Shown piece after piece: positions 35,100 through 48,515 of a stretch of 64,000 nt of DNA; position 1 is the first letter of the stretch; the number at the start of each line of letters is the position of its first letter. A program made the position numbers and the translations under genes. Source of the stretch: Trochalopteron elliotii (Eukaryota; Chordata; Aves; Passeriformes; Leiothrichidae); the NCBI GenBank assembly GCA_024734555.1, contig JANPWX010000033.1:7815402-7879401 (forward strand), read 5' to 3'. The notes beneath the pieces are model-generated. The model was not told where the DNA came from, did no database searches, and saw nothing but the letters and a program-made list of their open reading frames with translations.

Positions 35100-38000
35100 T
35101 AATTCTCTTCCTCTGCCTCCCAACTAGATATAAACTTGGTTATGTTCTCTTCCTGATTTTTTCATCAGTTTTGAAGTCAGTTGAATGGTGTTTTGTGTTG
35201 ATGAATTTGCTAACAAGGCAGAAAACCCCCTTAAGATGCTAAGTGTGGCTCTGTGTTAGCAGGGTTTACCATACATTCAGACTAATTCCAGAGGCAGGAT
35301 AAAGCCAGAGAAGAAAAGGTGTTAACAGGATTATAGCTCTGACTGAGAGTAAACTAGTTGTAGAGTGCACTTCAGAAATGTACTTGGGCTTGACTATAGC
35401 TGGTCAGATCAGTGACATTTGTCATGCTAGTGAAAAGATCTTTTAAGAAACATGAGCAAAATCCATGAGCTACTGTGAAACCAAATCTCAAGGCAGTGGT
35501 GTCACACAGCATTATTAGATGGAACTGTTTGATGCTCCAGAAAAGTCATTGTGGCCTTTGAAGGAGAAATGTGATTTAGGTCCCTGCTTTTTCCTGTTTG
35601 ACTTATTTACTTTGAAGTTGTGCAATTCAATAGGTAATGAATTTCTGGCATCTCAAGGCTGAGCCTTGCATGATGGAGAAAAGGCAACACATGATTCTAG
35701 AGTGGGTATATTGGCACTGCATCCTGTATGTTGAAACAGGTTTAGCATTGTATCTGTGTGGTTTTTATGTTCAAGGTGTCCTGTTGTTCATATCTTAGAT
35801 CCTGCATCTTTTCCTCTTGACTAGATGTTCATGCCAGGAGTTGCAGGATGTGGAGATGCCAGTCCATCTTACCTTGTGTAGGCTTTGTTAGCAAAGTGGA
35901 GTCACTCCGTGCATGTGACTGTGACCTGCCTTCAGGCAAATGTTAACAAAGATACTGTTGTATTGTTGCAGGAGAGACATGATTTTTTGCTCTGGGAAAG
36001 CAGGGAAGTTGTTATGAGCACATCACCCAGGTCTTATGCTGATTTGCATATTTTTTTGCACAATAAAACAATTATTTTAATTGTTTTTTGTTTGCTTTTT
36101 GATTTATAGATGTTTCCCACTCCCTTCTGAGGACACTAAATGGTACAAGTATTTTAAATGCTCTTAAAAAAAATTAAAATTTGAGATGTATTAAAGTAAA
36201 AAGAATTAGTATGGTTTTGTATAAATTGGTAATCAAAATGCTGATAAAAGGACTTACGCCTCTTTTTAAAGACTGAGAAAGTACCATGACTGTTTGATGA
36301 AATTTCTCATCTCCCACTAACACCTACATCAAAAAACTTTGATCTGCTAGAAAAACACCAGGCAATTTCCATGAGAAAGATATCCTTGAATCAGATTTCC
36401 ATGGTTGGCCTGTTCACACAGAGAGAACGCTCATACTGGAGCTGCTGGCATTGGAGAGACTGTGTCCTGCTTTGGCTGCAGAAATCAAAGGGGCTGTGCA
36501 AAGGCTCTGCAGCCCTTCCTGTCAGAGGCTCAGTGTCTCCCAGCCATGTGGTCACCAAGGCAGACACTGGTGTGGACAGGGGGCTCAACAGGGCAAGCAC
36601 TTACATGTGGTGTCTCAAAAAAAGCTTTCTTGGGAAATACTGTCAAACAATCCAGAGGATGGATATGTGGGTGGGATCATAAGTGTCTTTATCTTCACTT
36701 TCAAGCCATTGTTTTGAGTTGAGACCACTGTGGGTGTTATGTTGCACTGTATGTTCTTTCACTTACATTTTCAAAAGAAAGAGATGGAAACACAATGGAA
36801 ATAGAGGTCTTGACTTCTAATCTGTGAGATGTAGAACAGCTCAGGTAGAAAAGCCTTTTCAATTGACTTTGATAAATTACCACTGCACATTAAAATTTGT
36901 TTTAATGTGAATGCTTTCTGCATTTAGTGATTGAAATTTGTTCATTCAGAAGAGATACAAAGGCTACTACCTGTGATTGTTCATATTCGAAAAAAAGATT
37001 CCCATTCTCTGAAATACACATGCTGTTCATAGCAAAGCTCTGGAGTCTGTCTCAAGGTATCATTTCAGCCCATTCAAACCCATGCTATTCGATGAGATAG
37101 TCACTAATTGTGTCCATTGAATGCTGAGATAACATTGGGGCTCTCAAAAACACTTGAACAGTAAATTTAAGAGAAAGTGAAATGTGGATTCACTTCATTA
37201 TTATATAGCAGCATCTTTAATTTCTTGAAATATACTATAATGTATCAGACTTGGAAGTGGGAGAAACTAACTTGTGTTAAACAATTGGTTATTTTAAATA
37301 CTGGGGAAAAAAATCCACCTACTGCATCATTTAGCATCTGAATTGGTACCCAGAACTAAGAATCAGCAGGTTGCTCCTGGGGTACTATTAAAAGTGCCCC
37401 TGAAGAAGACTATTTTTAAGAGGCAAACCCAAAGTGTATTTCACCTGTGTATTAAGAAGTTCATATTCTTATTTAGCATATATAGGAGAGAATGGAGTAA
37501 GAAGAGAAAGATAGATCATGGCAGGAAACATTTAGGGCAGAAAGTGATCGAGTGTAGATGTCAGCAACAACAGCTATGGACAAAAATACGAGGAGGGGAA
37601 ATTGGAAGACCAGGAAAGGTTAATAAATTTTGTTAGATGAAGAGGGAGTAAATTATAGGCAAATACAGTGCGAAGTGGAGCAAGCAAACAGTATCCAGGA
37701 CAAACTTAAATGGAGATGAGTCAGAACAAGCTGACACACTAGAGTATGCCATAGCTGCTATATCAAAGGCAAAATAAGATTCTTGTCTTTGCCTTATTTT
37801 AGAAGGCAGGCAGTCTTTAAAGAGAAACAAGTAAATCAGAAAGGAGGAACATGCAGGTTCTAGAATTGCTGCTTGGACTGTTGTTGTCAATGCTCTGAAG
37901 CCTTGATGGCCCTGAGCAGCTTCCCCTGAGGCCTTGACCCACGCCTATGGGCTCTATTTAAACTCAGCCTCCAGCCCACTTGGGCTGATGGGAGAGCTCC

Positions 38001-41000
38001 AGAGTGCCTGTGCCTGTGCCCTGCCTTGCTGTGAGTCCCACAGAGCCCTGGGGTTGGTGTCCTGGCCTTGGCCTGACCCTCACATGCAGAGCAATTGCTT
38101 GGTTTGACCTCGGACCTGTGTTACCATCCTGGATTTGCCTGATGGGCTGTTGGCTGAGCCTGCCCTGCTCTCTTGTTTGGCTTTGGTTGGTAGAGCCCTG
38201 CCCTGTTGGCCCTGCTGGTGAGCAATTATTCCCTGGGCTGTGGGGAGAGAACAGCCCCTGCTGTGCCTTGACAATTGCTTCAGTGACTGGAATAGGGATA
38301 GGTTCAGTGAAAATCACCAACTTCTCTTTTATTTATTCTTTCAAAGTATTAAGTTGGCAGAGGCAAATCTATCCATTTCCAGAAGCGAACTGCTTAGATG
38401 GCTTTTTATCTTTCCAATAACTCCTTGCGTAGTAAAATAAGAATGAAAATCATGTAAATACCTGGGATTTTCTCAAATACTGGCATTTGCTTAAAATACT
38501 CACCGTTTCTAGGTCTGCAGCTGTGCTGAAATGAACAGTTGTTTAAGGACACTATGTTTGACTTTGTATGTTGCTGTAATGGCTAGAGGAACCTATCAGT
38601 AGATGTTTGGAAAGCAGGAGGCAGTAATGGTACTGTGGCTCTTGATCTCAGATCAGACTTTACAAGTGCTGAACTTTTTCACAGCTTACCTGATATCTAA
38701 ATCTGTATTTTTGATATCTTTAGAAATTTCAGCTGAAACTGTGTAACAGAAATTATTAACTCATATGTTATAATTTATGTAGTATAATATCATTAACTCT
38801 ATAAGCATGAGTTGCACTACTTTGGAATAACTTTAGATCTGATGTAGTTCATTGAAGAGCAGTTATACAGAACTTTTCTTGCCAATGATTCACTTCTCTA
38901 TTCTATTAGTAGTGTATGACTTTTCAGCAAGGAAGGCTTTTGCCTTTTTAAATAACATTACCTTGCAAAATTTATTATAAATTCATATCCTGTTTAATTT
39001 GTTAGAAAAGCTAGCCAGGATACTGCATCCAGATTTCTTCACTGCATTTACACTATATCCACTTCCTAAGGGAAGTATGCCTATGTGCTTTAACCTAAAT
39101 GCTTGATAGAATGTTGCTCCAGTTGATGAGGACATGGTCAATGTCTTTCCTATTGCTTCTAATTACACAATGCAAAAAAAGTTTCTATTCTCTAGAACAG
39201 GTTTATCTGCTCAGCTGCTTCTGTCCAAATGATCTATCAAACTGTCCTGTTAACTTCTCTGCATTAAGGTGAAGATAAATGCTAAGGCAATAGCAGAGAC
39301 ATGCTTTTGCTGGGAGTGCAGGCTCTGCTTTGCAAAGTCCCCTCTTTGGCAGACAAAGACAAGGAAATGGCATTGCAAATACAGCAGTTAATATACCCTT
39401 TGAAGCACTTGGTTTATATGTTTACATTCCAAGTACCACTACTTCAGGATTTCACTTCTAAATTTTGCTTTCTAGGTCAGTAACTATGGGGTTTGGTAAT
39501 GATGGCTTTACCTGTAGCCTGACCTTGGCAGCTGATCCTGCCCAGCCTCCATTTTCAGAGGTGCAGTACATGCTTCAGTTATGTTCTCAACACACTGCAG
39601 AGATGAGCAATTACTTAATTTTCTTGGCTTTAGCTATGTGCTTACTCATGAAACTAGATGCTTTACTCATCTCCTTGTGAGACATGGGAGGGTGGTTCGA
39701 GGAGTTAAATAGAACTTCAGATCTCTGATAGAGAATGTCAGAAATTTAACTAACATGATAAATGATTCAGTCTTGTGCTGGTTTGGTAAGTCTTTAAAAA
39801 ACCATCCAAACAAAAACCCAGAAGCCAGACTAATATACTGTATTTTGTTGCCAGCAGCCACTGTAGAATAAACAAACCTTAAAGAAGATCCATGTGAGTG
39901 AAGGATTGCAAATGTCAAAACTGGGTCTTTTGGTCAGTTGCAGTGGAGACATAACCACAAAGAGTACAATTGCCATGTGTCTTCCCGTGAGATGCATCCT
40001 AGAAAAGACTGAAAACTAGGTCCCAATTTTACTGAAATGTCATAACATTGATACTGTAACTTAAACTGTTAGTTCATTACTTATCTGCTGGTAAATTAAA
40101 GCTACTTCAGATGTGACTGCAGGGGTGTAGTGACTTACTAGTGAATAGTTGGCTGATTATAACATCTCTAAAATACTTAAATTAACTTGTCCATGAATTA
40201 TTGAAAGTATATGATAGTGAAACGTGAGATACCTCAGTGATATTTTCAGTGTTCTTTCCTTGCCTTGTTTAATCATGCCATCGTCTTACTGGGACTCCAT
40301 AGAACAAGGGAAAAAATGCAATTTTGACATTTTCTTGCAAATCTCAAAGGGTGATGTATTCCATTATTATAACAACTCGATGTCCCTGACAATTCTTTTT
40401 CAACCACATTTTAGCAGCTATATTTTTTGCCTATACTTCCCTGTGCTTATTAATTCTTCAATACTGTACTTCCTGATCTTTTTTCCCTCCATATTAACTG
40501 TTTTCTTTTATAACTTTCCCTTTTTCTCTTATTCTTGTTTCCAGAGCTTTGGTTGCAGAGGAGCATTGTGAATAAATTGTCATGTTACTAAAAATACAGT
40601 TTGCCTCTCCTACTTAATGGCTGTTACTTTTGGAGAATGTGCAGTGGTTTTCAGACATCCAAATGTAGCTTAGCAGTTACTTTGTTAACTGCAAATTCTA
40701 ATGATGTTTGATTCTTTACTGCTTCATTTTATGTGGTTTATTAGATGAAGTATATTTGCAGATAGTGAAGATGATTTTGGCTGTGCTAGTCAGGTCGACT
40801 TCACTTATGACAGTTGAAATAAAAAGGGTTAATAAAATTCCATTTGTATGGATTTTTCAGAACCTTCTCTTCCATGAATATAAGATATAGCACAGAGTAA
40901 TCTAGTTCTTTATATAAATAATGCAAATGTCTTGAGCAAAGATTTACAAATTCTTCTGTAATACACAACATCTAAGATTGGCATTGCAGTTTTGCCAAAA

Positions 41001-41768
41001 TACTTCAGCCTGTCCTAAATTTGCATTTAATATCTGTGGGGGAAGAGGACAGAGCACTGCTTCCTTCATTGGTAGCTGAATTGCAGAACACTTGTATCTT
41101 TACTCAGGGAATAGGTAAGCTAAAGGATCTCCACTGTCTCTGATCAGGAATCCTTAACTGTAGGATTCTCACTGTAGACACCTCCAGTGTCTCCTGGAAT
41201 TCAATGAAGCTTCACAAGTTTATGCTTGTAAGTGGGTCCTAATTCTGTGGTCTGAGCTGGCAGACCCAGTGTTCTGTAGGTGACTAGGTCCTGCTCTGGA
41301 TGGGTGATGTTCTAAGAGAGGACAAAACAAGTCTACCACAGATGTGCAAGCATGTAAAAAGGCATCAATCAGCAAATAGAGTATTCAGTGTTACTGTTCC
41401 AAATCTTCCAAACATATTGCCTTTCCTAAGTTGGTCTCCTTACACAGGACTACCTTACTTTGATTTATGGTTTCATTATTGAAATATATGTGGAAAAGCC
41501 ATATAGTGCCTGTGTATGCTAATGAAAGCACTGGTCTCTGTATATTGTACTGTCCTATTGCCCATAATCTTGGCACATCTTAAAGTATCTTGATCTCTGG
41601 CAGTCATTTTGAAGTTACTTTCATTGTGCAGTGCTATTTGATCCAAAGGGATGCTTAAGTAGCTGAGTAACTGGATAAACAGAAACTGAGCTGCTTGAAC
41701 AAAACTTCCTTGCAGAGGAAATGGATGTGGAAGTGAAAACAGAAGCCCATTAGCTCTACTACTCTGCC

Positions 41769-41773
41769 AAAAA

Positions 41774-41796
<23 letters not shown>
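41769..41796. repeat. Poly(A) run, 28 bases
   Basis: Twenty-eight A followed by 'gaagaaaatcc'. No recognisable retroposon body lies upstream. Confidence 0.9.
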
Positions 41797-41804
<8 letters not shown>

Positions 41805-44141
41805 TCCACTAACCTGAATACTATTTTGAATAATCAGGCAGTGTTTGTTACTGATATTTGACTGCTGTAAAGTAAATGTTGCTTATCATGCTTGTATTTA
41901 ATTTTTGTACTTCATAGTATAAATGCTGATGCCAGCCCATACTCACATGTATGCTAATCACTGTTCTCTCTAAAACAGTAGGAAAGGTTATGTAAGGGCA
42001 GAACAATGTTGCCAGGTATTTCTGCAAAACCCCATGTATTGTTTCAAGGACAGTGTTTCTAGTCAACTTCCACTTTGCAGAGATCAGCAAGTCGCTGGTT
42101 TTCTTAGAACATTTTGGCAGGATAAGAAAATCAAGAGATACTTAAGTGTATCTCCAAAATTGGGACTGTACATGACTAGAGAAGTAAATCAACTTCAGTT
42201 TATTCATAAGTGTCTTTACTGCACAGCTGCTATCAGATTTTCATTTAGAGATAAATGTTAAATCAGTTTAATTTTGGTGCTAATAAGCAGTTTGGTACTT
42301 GTTCTCGAGTAATAAAAATACAACCCTTTATATGTGATTTTAACTACTTTTAGATACCTCATTCATATGCAGAAAAACCTTGAAATTAAAAGATTTATTA
42401 TCAGTGATGCAACTGCTTATGAAATGATGTCTTTTATTTGACTGTTTAACTAGAAATTTATGAGGAGGCTTTGAAATGGAAGCTGGCACTCAGGATTTCC
42501 CCTTTTGGAATCGTTCCTTCTGGTGCACTCTCCCTCTGGCTGCATGAATTCCTGCACTGCACCTCGTGCAACTTGTGGTCTGAAGAAACACTTCATATGC
42601 AAAGGCAAAGCCAGGAGTTTATTGTTAGCCTAATTAAAGTCTTGATAGTCTAATCAAAGAGTTATTATTAGCTTAGGAATAAGTATTTCAGAGAGAGTAC
42701 TGTTGTAGAAAAGGTCTCAGTCATGATATACTTGAACTTATTATTCCATGCACCTTTGTATCTACCCCCTTTCCCCCCTGTTTTTTCATTTATCCATTTG
42801 CCACCCTTCTGTGTCCTAAGGTCAACAGCTGCAGCTTTCCTCAACAAGGAATGGGTGGGGAGTGACAGCCTGGCAAAATTTCACAAGAAGGAAACTGATA
42901 CTGATGATGCTGTTTTTGTCTTCTTGTAGAACCCTCTTGGGGCTAATCCTGTTTTTAGTGCATGCTCCTTAGTCTTTCTTCATGTGTCTGGAATTCCACA
43001 GTACAGCTGAATTTTTTAAAAGTAATAAATACTGCATACATATGTATATTGGATGCTTATTCTTTGGGTTTTTGTCATATTTAGTTTTACCCAGCTCTGA
43101 AACTTGCATACATTTAAGGACCACTAATCAACTATTCATGAGCTGAATGTAGTTGACATCTCTTTTAATTTCCTGTGCTTGTAGTTTCAAACCCTTTCTC
43201 ATCTTGTGCCTGAGCTACTTATATATATTACATTGTTATTCTAGGGTTGTAAATAGTTTATTCTAGAATGCATAACTACCTGTTATTATGCTACATTAAT
43301 GGGAGGAATATCTTGCAGTTACTGTAACAATAGGTCTTAGACCACACAATTGCACAGAGCTAAGCTGTACCTAAAACCAGCAATAACACCTTCCTGTTTG
43401 ATCTCCAGACAGACCAAGACAAGTCCAGACCTCTCCTGAGGTTGGAAAGGATGGGCTCATAAGAAGCCTGTGATCTCTGGCTGGCAGTGGCAATATCATG
43501 TTGGTTTTGCTGCAGGCCAGCAGAATCTTGCTGAATATTGTTTTGAGTTCAGCTCAGCCTCTGGCCTGGCACAGAGCTGCTCCCATGGCAGTGGGAGGTG
43601 TTGGGCTTCACCCTCACAGCTCCAGTTTGCTGGCTGACTGCTCGGGGGGTGCTTTCCTCTGTCTGTCTGGGGGTGGTTGGAGACAACCACAATTTAAAGG
43701 GAGGCTGATTCCAGTTTTCCTGTATATTTCAAAAATGGAACCCTTCCCCCAGCCTCAAAACCTCAAGCTCAAACACAAACCCCTGAGATTCAGTATGGAG
43801 TGTGCCAGGACATTCTGTAGTGTGAGATACAGAAGACAGCAAAAGTACCTTTTCCCTTTAACTATGCAGAGAAGAGACAGTCCATAAATAGCTTTTGCAT
43901 CTTCTTGTTTATGCTTTTTGTTTTCTTGACATCTCTGTTCTGATCTCTCTATTAATTTAATCTGGACATGCTAGGAGCTTTTTGAAATACAATTGTGATT
44001 CTTCTGTGTTTTCCCTTCTTGAGAGCTTGTTCAGAGATGCAAAAGAAGGGACCTCAATTTTAGGAAAAATCCTGAATATTTTATTTTTCATATCTCATTA
44101 AAAAAATGTTAACCACTCTTGAAGACCTTGGCAATCCTTTT

Positions 44142-44191
44142 GATACAAAGTTAATTATATCCTTTCGATACAAAGTTAATTATATCCTTTC
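44142..44191. repeat. Perfect 25-nt tandem duplication
   Basis: The unit starting 'gatacaaagttaattatat' occurs twice without change (44142-44166 and 44167-44191). Confidence 0.95.
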
Positions 44192-47100
44192 TTAATGTGC
44201 TGTGAGAAGAGAATAATGCTTTAATGTTTATAGAAGAACTGCAGATACTGTCTGAAAAACTGGTAGTGAGGCAGTTTTCCAAAAATGTTTAACACTAGAG
44301 CTTGGTGTTTGTAATAGGCTATTATAATAAAGGATAAACTACTTTACAGGATTTAAAACTGCAATTAGTAAGTGTGCTGCTGAGGATTGGGTCAGCTAAA
44401 TGAGTGAAGTGGGTATTAAAATTCCTGTTGTGCTTACAGGTCAGTGAAAAACTGACTGCCTGCCAACCTCCTCGACTCATCTTAGTGGCTCAGAATTAAA
44501 GTAAAGCAGTTACTTTACAGATGAACTTGCTGCTCAAAGATTGAAGCTAAGGATGAGGTGACTGATGGGAGACCAGACTGGAGTTTTGTGGTGTAAAAAG
44601 AATTGCAAGGAATAACAAGTTAATGTTTCCATAGTTCTAGAAGGAAACAGTGGCTGCTTGGATTATTTGAAGGTATGTCAGGTGGGTTTAGTTGTGATAA
44701 TGTGCTTCAGATCATGGGAGCAGTAAAGATGCTTTGATTTATCAATGAAATTTCCTTAGCAATTTTCTCCCATCCATTTTCTTTTCTGAGCAGAGGAGTT
44801 CAAAGCCTTCAGACATTAATTTTCAGTGGGGTTTTTTTATGCTTGGAAATTATTCAAAACATTGAGCGTTCTGGTTTTGGCTATTTTTTTTCTACTGCTC
44901 TATTCTTTGCCTGGGTTTTGATTTTGCTATGAAGAAGTAAATTCATTGACAGTGATTGTGGAGATAGTGACAGAAATTCTCAAGATGAAATAAGCATTGA
45001 GGCTTTACTATTGCATAACTTGTAATGTCTTTATTGAGGGTTCTGTACACCAGATTCCTGAGGTTGATGTAGCGTGTGCCATCACTGAAGCTTTCTAACT
45101 CTGGCTACACTATGTAGCATCAGTTGTTGGAAGCTCAGTCGAACATATGGCATTATTTAAGGCCTTTCCCTAATTATTTTTTTTTTTTAAAGCACAAAGT
45201 ATTAAGAAAATTTATCCAAGAAAAGGAAATCAAATCTCCAAAATGTGTGTGGTGTACATTTTTCCACAGGCAACAGGGCTGCTTTTATGGTATTTGGACA
45301 AGGTTCTAGAGTTCCTTGGAACTGTGGGGTTTTGGGTACAGGGACAAGAGGAGGAGGAAGAGGTTTGTGAAGGATGTTGATTTTTACCCCTTACTAAAGA
45401 AAACTGAAAGAGCAATTCATTAAATGTTTATTTTAATGCATCTGATATTATGTCCCTTTTCATACCAATATAAAGCATCTGATTAACTCTAAAATACAGA
45501 AATCTATTGGTTTTACATATCATGCAAGGCTCAAATGCTTTAGATGAGACTGTAGTTTCTGACATACTTCTTAAAGGTCTTGGTACAACATTTGGAAGAA
45601 GGTCACTTTATAATTATATACTTAAATGTGAAAAATGGCTAAGCTGTAACTAGCAACAGAATGAAGCTTGTGGAATAAAGTAATACACAGTAGAGAGAGG
45701 CAAGTTACTAAATTTAGATAGGCTTTCAAATTTGAGGGCCTAGCCAAAAATATAAATTATTACTTAATTTCTTAGACTCTACATGAGTTTATAATCAGGG
45801 ACTCTTGAATATCAGTGTTCTTAACTGATGTGAGTCCAAGCTTTGTTAATTCTTGAATAAGCAGTGGTGGAAATCTTCATGAATGATTGGTGAATATCAA
45901 AATTCCAAACCCAAGCAACATCCAACTCCCACCCTGGGCCAAAAAAGAAAAAAAAAATAAAAAATAATAAAAAAATCATAAATCTAATAATGGCCCAAGT
46001 AAGTTATGGCCTGAAAAATACATAAAATCTTGTCTGGAGAAAATACAAGTTGTTTCCTAGAAAGGGCGTATAGAAAACTTAAGGTGTCACATTTCAGTTG
46101 TTACTTAGGTGAAATCTGTATTGAATTTGAGAAGTAGCTCTGATTTGAAATACTGACTTCTACTCCCTCAGATTGTACGTAGCAAAAATAGAAACACTAC
46201 TAAGTGGTGTTTCTAATATATTTTGGTCTGGATGGGTATGAAATAGAGATTTGTGCTCAGGTGTCTCTTGCTTTATCAGTTACTGCAGAGCTTGACTGTG
46301 GAACCTGTAATATTCATGAACCTTTTCCAGAGAGTTTGCTTTATTGGTACCTCTGCATGCAGGTAAGTGCATCCAAGTGAGAGGAGAAGTCAGCTAGGGA
46401 GTAAAATACTTGGGCAATGCAAATTAATTCCCTCTTGCTTTATTACTTGTCCTGTGAATAAAATAGAGAAACTGCCCATTAGTCAGTGGCAGTTTATTGT
46501 GTGTGTCCCTTGCATTGCACAGCAGCAATGTAAATCCAGCTGCAGAATGGGCTGTGGTGTGAATCATGCACCTGGGCAATGCTCAGCACCACCATTCCCT
46601 GAAGGTCATCATCTGTCTTTCATTCTAAAACTTCATTTCAGCTGTGGCCATAAGGACAGGATATTTAATGTAGGTTGGAAATTCCTTTAAATTAATTTAG
46701 AAAAGCTAAATAAATCATTAAAAATTAACTCATTCAGAGCTGGAAAATAAACCTTCAAAAATGCTTTATCTATGTTGTAGTGATGAATAAGTGTTAATTA
46801 AAATGGTTCATTATACCTGTCTCCCAACTGCTTTAGTGGTAAATAAATGTTTTCTAGGGTCGCTGAATCAGTACTGGACCAGAAATGTGTATAGCAATCA
46901 CAGTCACCTGAATTGAGTGCTAACTGTGACATTCATGCTCTGCAGTTATGAAAATCTGAGCATTTTAATTTTCAATGTAATTATTAGTAAATGTGGAGAC
47001 ACAAGATTATTTTTTTTTTTTGGTAATAGAACAGTAACATTTTTACTTTCATAAATGACTCTGTTGAAGGGAAAATACTCTTTGCTCAAACAATTAAGCA

Positions 47101-48476
47101 GAAAAATCAAGCTCATATTTTGTAATATAAGGTATTACTATTGATCTTGGCCAAATTCCTTGCAGGTTGAAGGGTGTTAGTCTGTGACTCCAAGTTGGTC
47201 TAATGCCATTACTGGTGGCATGAATGAATGTATGTTGACTGTTTTTAAACTTAGTTAGTCTCAAGGGCTTTAGTTGCATTGTCACTTAATTTTGCATGGA
47301 ATCGGGCTGATAGCCCGGATAATGACAGAAATTACTTTGGTTTTAAGTGTGTGACAGATTTATCTGAGGGCAGCTTCTGAGGCAAAATGGGAAGCAAATA
47401 TGGAAATAGTCACCTGCAGCTTGTTTGATGTATTTATATTTATTTGTATATTAACTTCATAAGTATGTGCTAAAAATAAACTTCTACTTAAGAAAATTCA
47501 TAAAATGCATGTACATAGATGCAGTACATAGGATGCTGACGAAGAAGGCAGGAGTGGGATTACAGGGAGACTTGCATGAGTCATTAGTGAAGACTAAATT
47601 CTTCCTGACGGTATGGGCTGTGAAAAATGTGGATTTTGATTATTCCCTCCTAGGTCCTCCTTTTTTCTTCTCTTTTCAAATTTTAGTTAACTGTTGGTAT
47701 AGTACGACAGGAAGCTTTCTCATTTTGCATAATTTGATTCCAGACTTTGATACTTTTTTTCATGTTCTGCATGGAGATAAACCATTTTCATCCAGAGCTC
47801 TGAAACTGGGAGCCAGGCTCTGCAGCATTGTGTAAATTGAGGCTTTGAGTCAGAGGTTTTGTATTTTAGGTCAGTATTGTTAAAGTGTTTTCTTTTTTGG
47901 GCCATTTACTGTTTCTGAGTAGGAATTTGGAAATGTGAATTGTGTTTGGTTTTTGTTTTTTAAGTTAGACCTGGTATTCCCTATGGAAAGATTTATTTTC
48001 CAGAAGAGCAGCCTTTTGAGAAATTTCTGGTATCTTCTTTCTGTTATCAAGAGAGAAGGGTAGGTAGATACTGAGAAAGCCTGGGAGAAGAAAACAAACC
48101 AAAAGGAACATGAAGCTGATTAGCTCATAATGAAAACATGTTAGGGAGTTTGAAAGAAATGCATCTAAAGTAAACAAAGCAAAAAGATGATGTTTGAGTG
48201 GGAGGTGAGATGCTTGAAGTAGGGTGGATGGGTTTTGAGGTTGTAAATATTGAGAGGGAGGAGTTTTTTCATCCAGATCAGCCAAAAAGGTGTGAGTGGT
48301 TGGAATAAAAGAAATAAAGAAGACAGAAATGGCTTTTGGCAGGTAGTGCTGACTGTCTGCATTGTGAAGGAATATTACCTCTTGGCTTTTGGGCAATGCA
48401 GCTGTGGGACAAGCCCAGCTGAAACACTTTATTGAAGTGTTCAGTGGCAGAAATCTCTTCCACTCCTCCAATTGCC

Positions 48477-48515
48477 TGTGCTCAGTGGATTTCATGTGCT
48501 CAGTGGGTTTTATGT
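48477..48515. repeat. 18-nt tandem repeat, two copies plus part
   Basis: Two units beginning TGTGCTCAGTGG (48477-48494 and 48495-48512) differ at two positions, and a third begins with TGTGCTC. Confidence 0.8.

Noticed and set aside
47965..48495. 176-codon minus-strand frame, longest without N
   Set aside because: No domain, hydrophobic and serine/leucine-rich composition as expected from a T-rich strand, no splice or promoter context.
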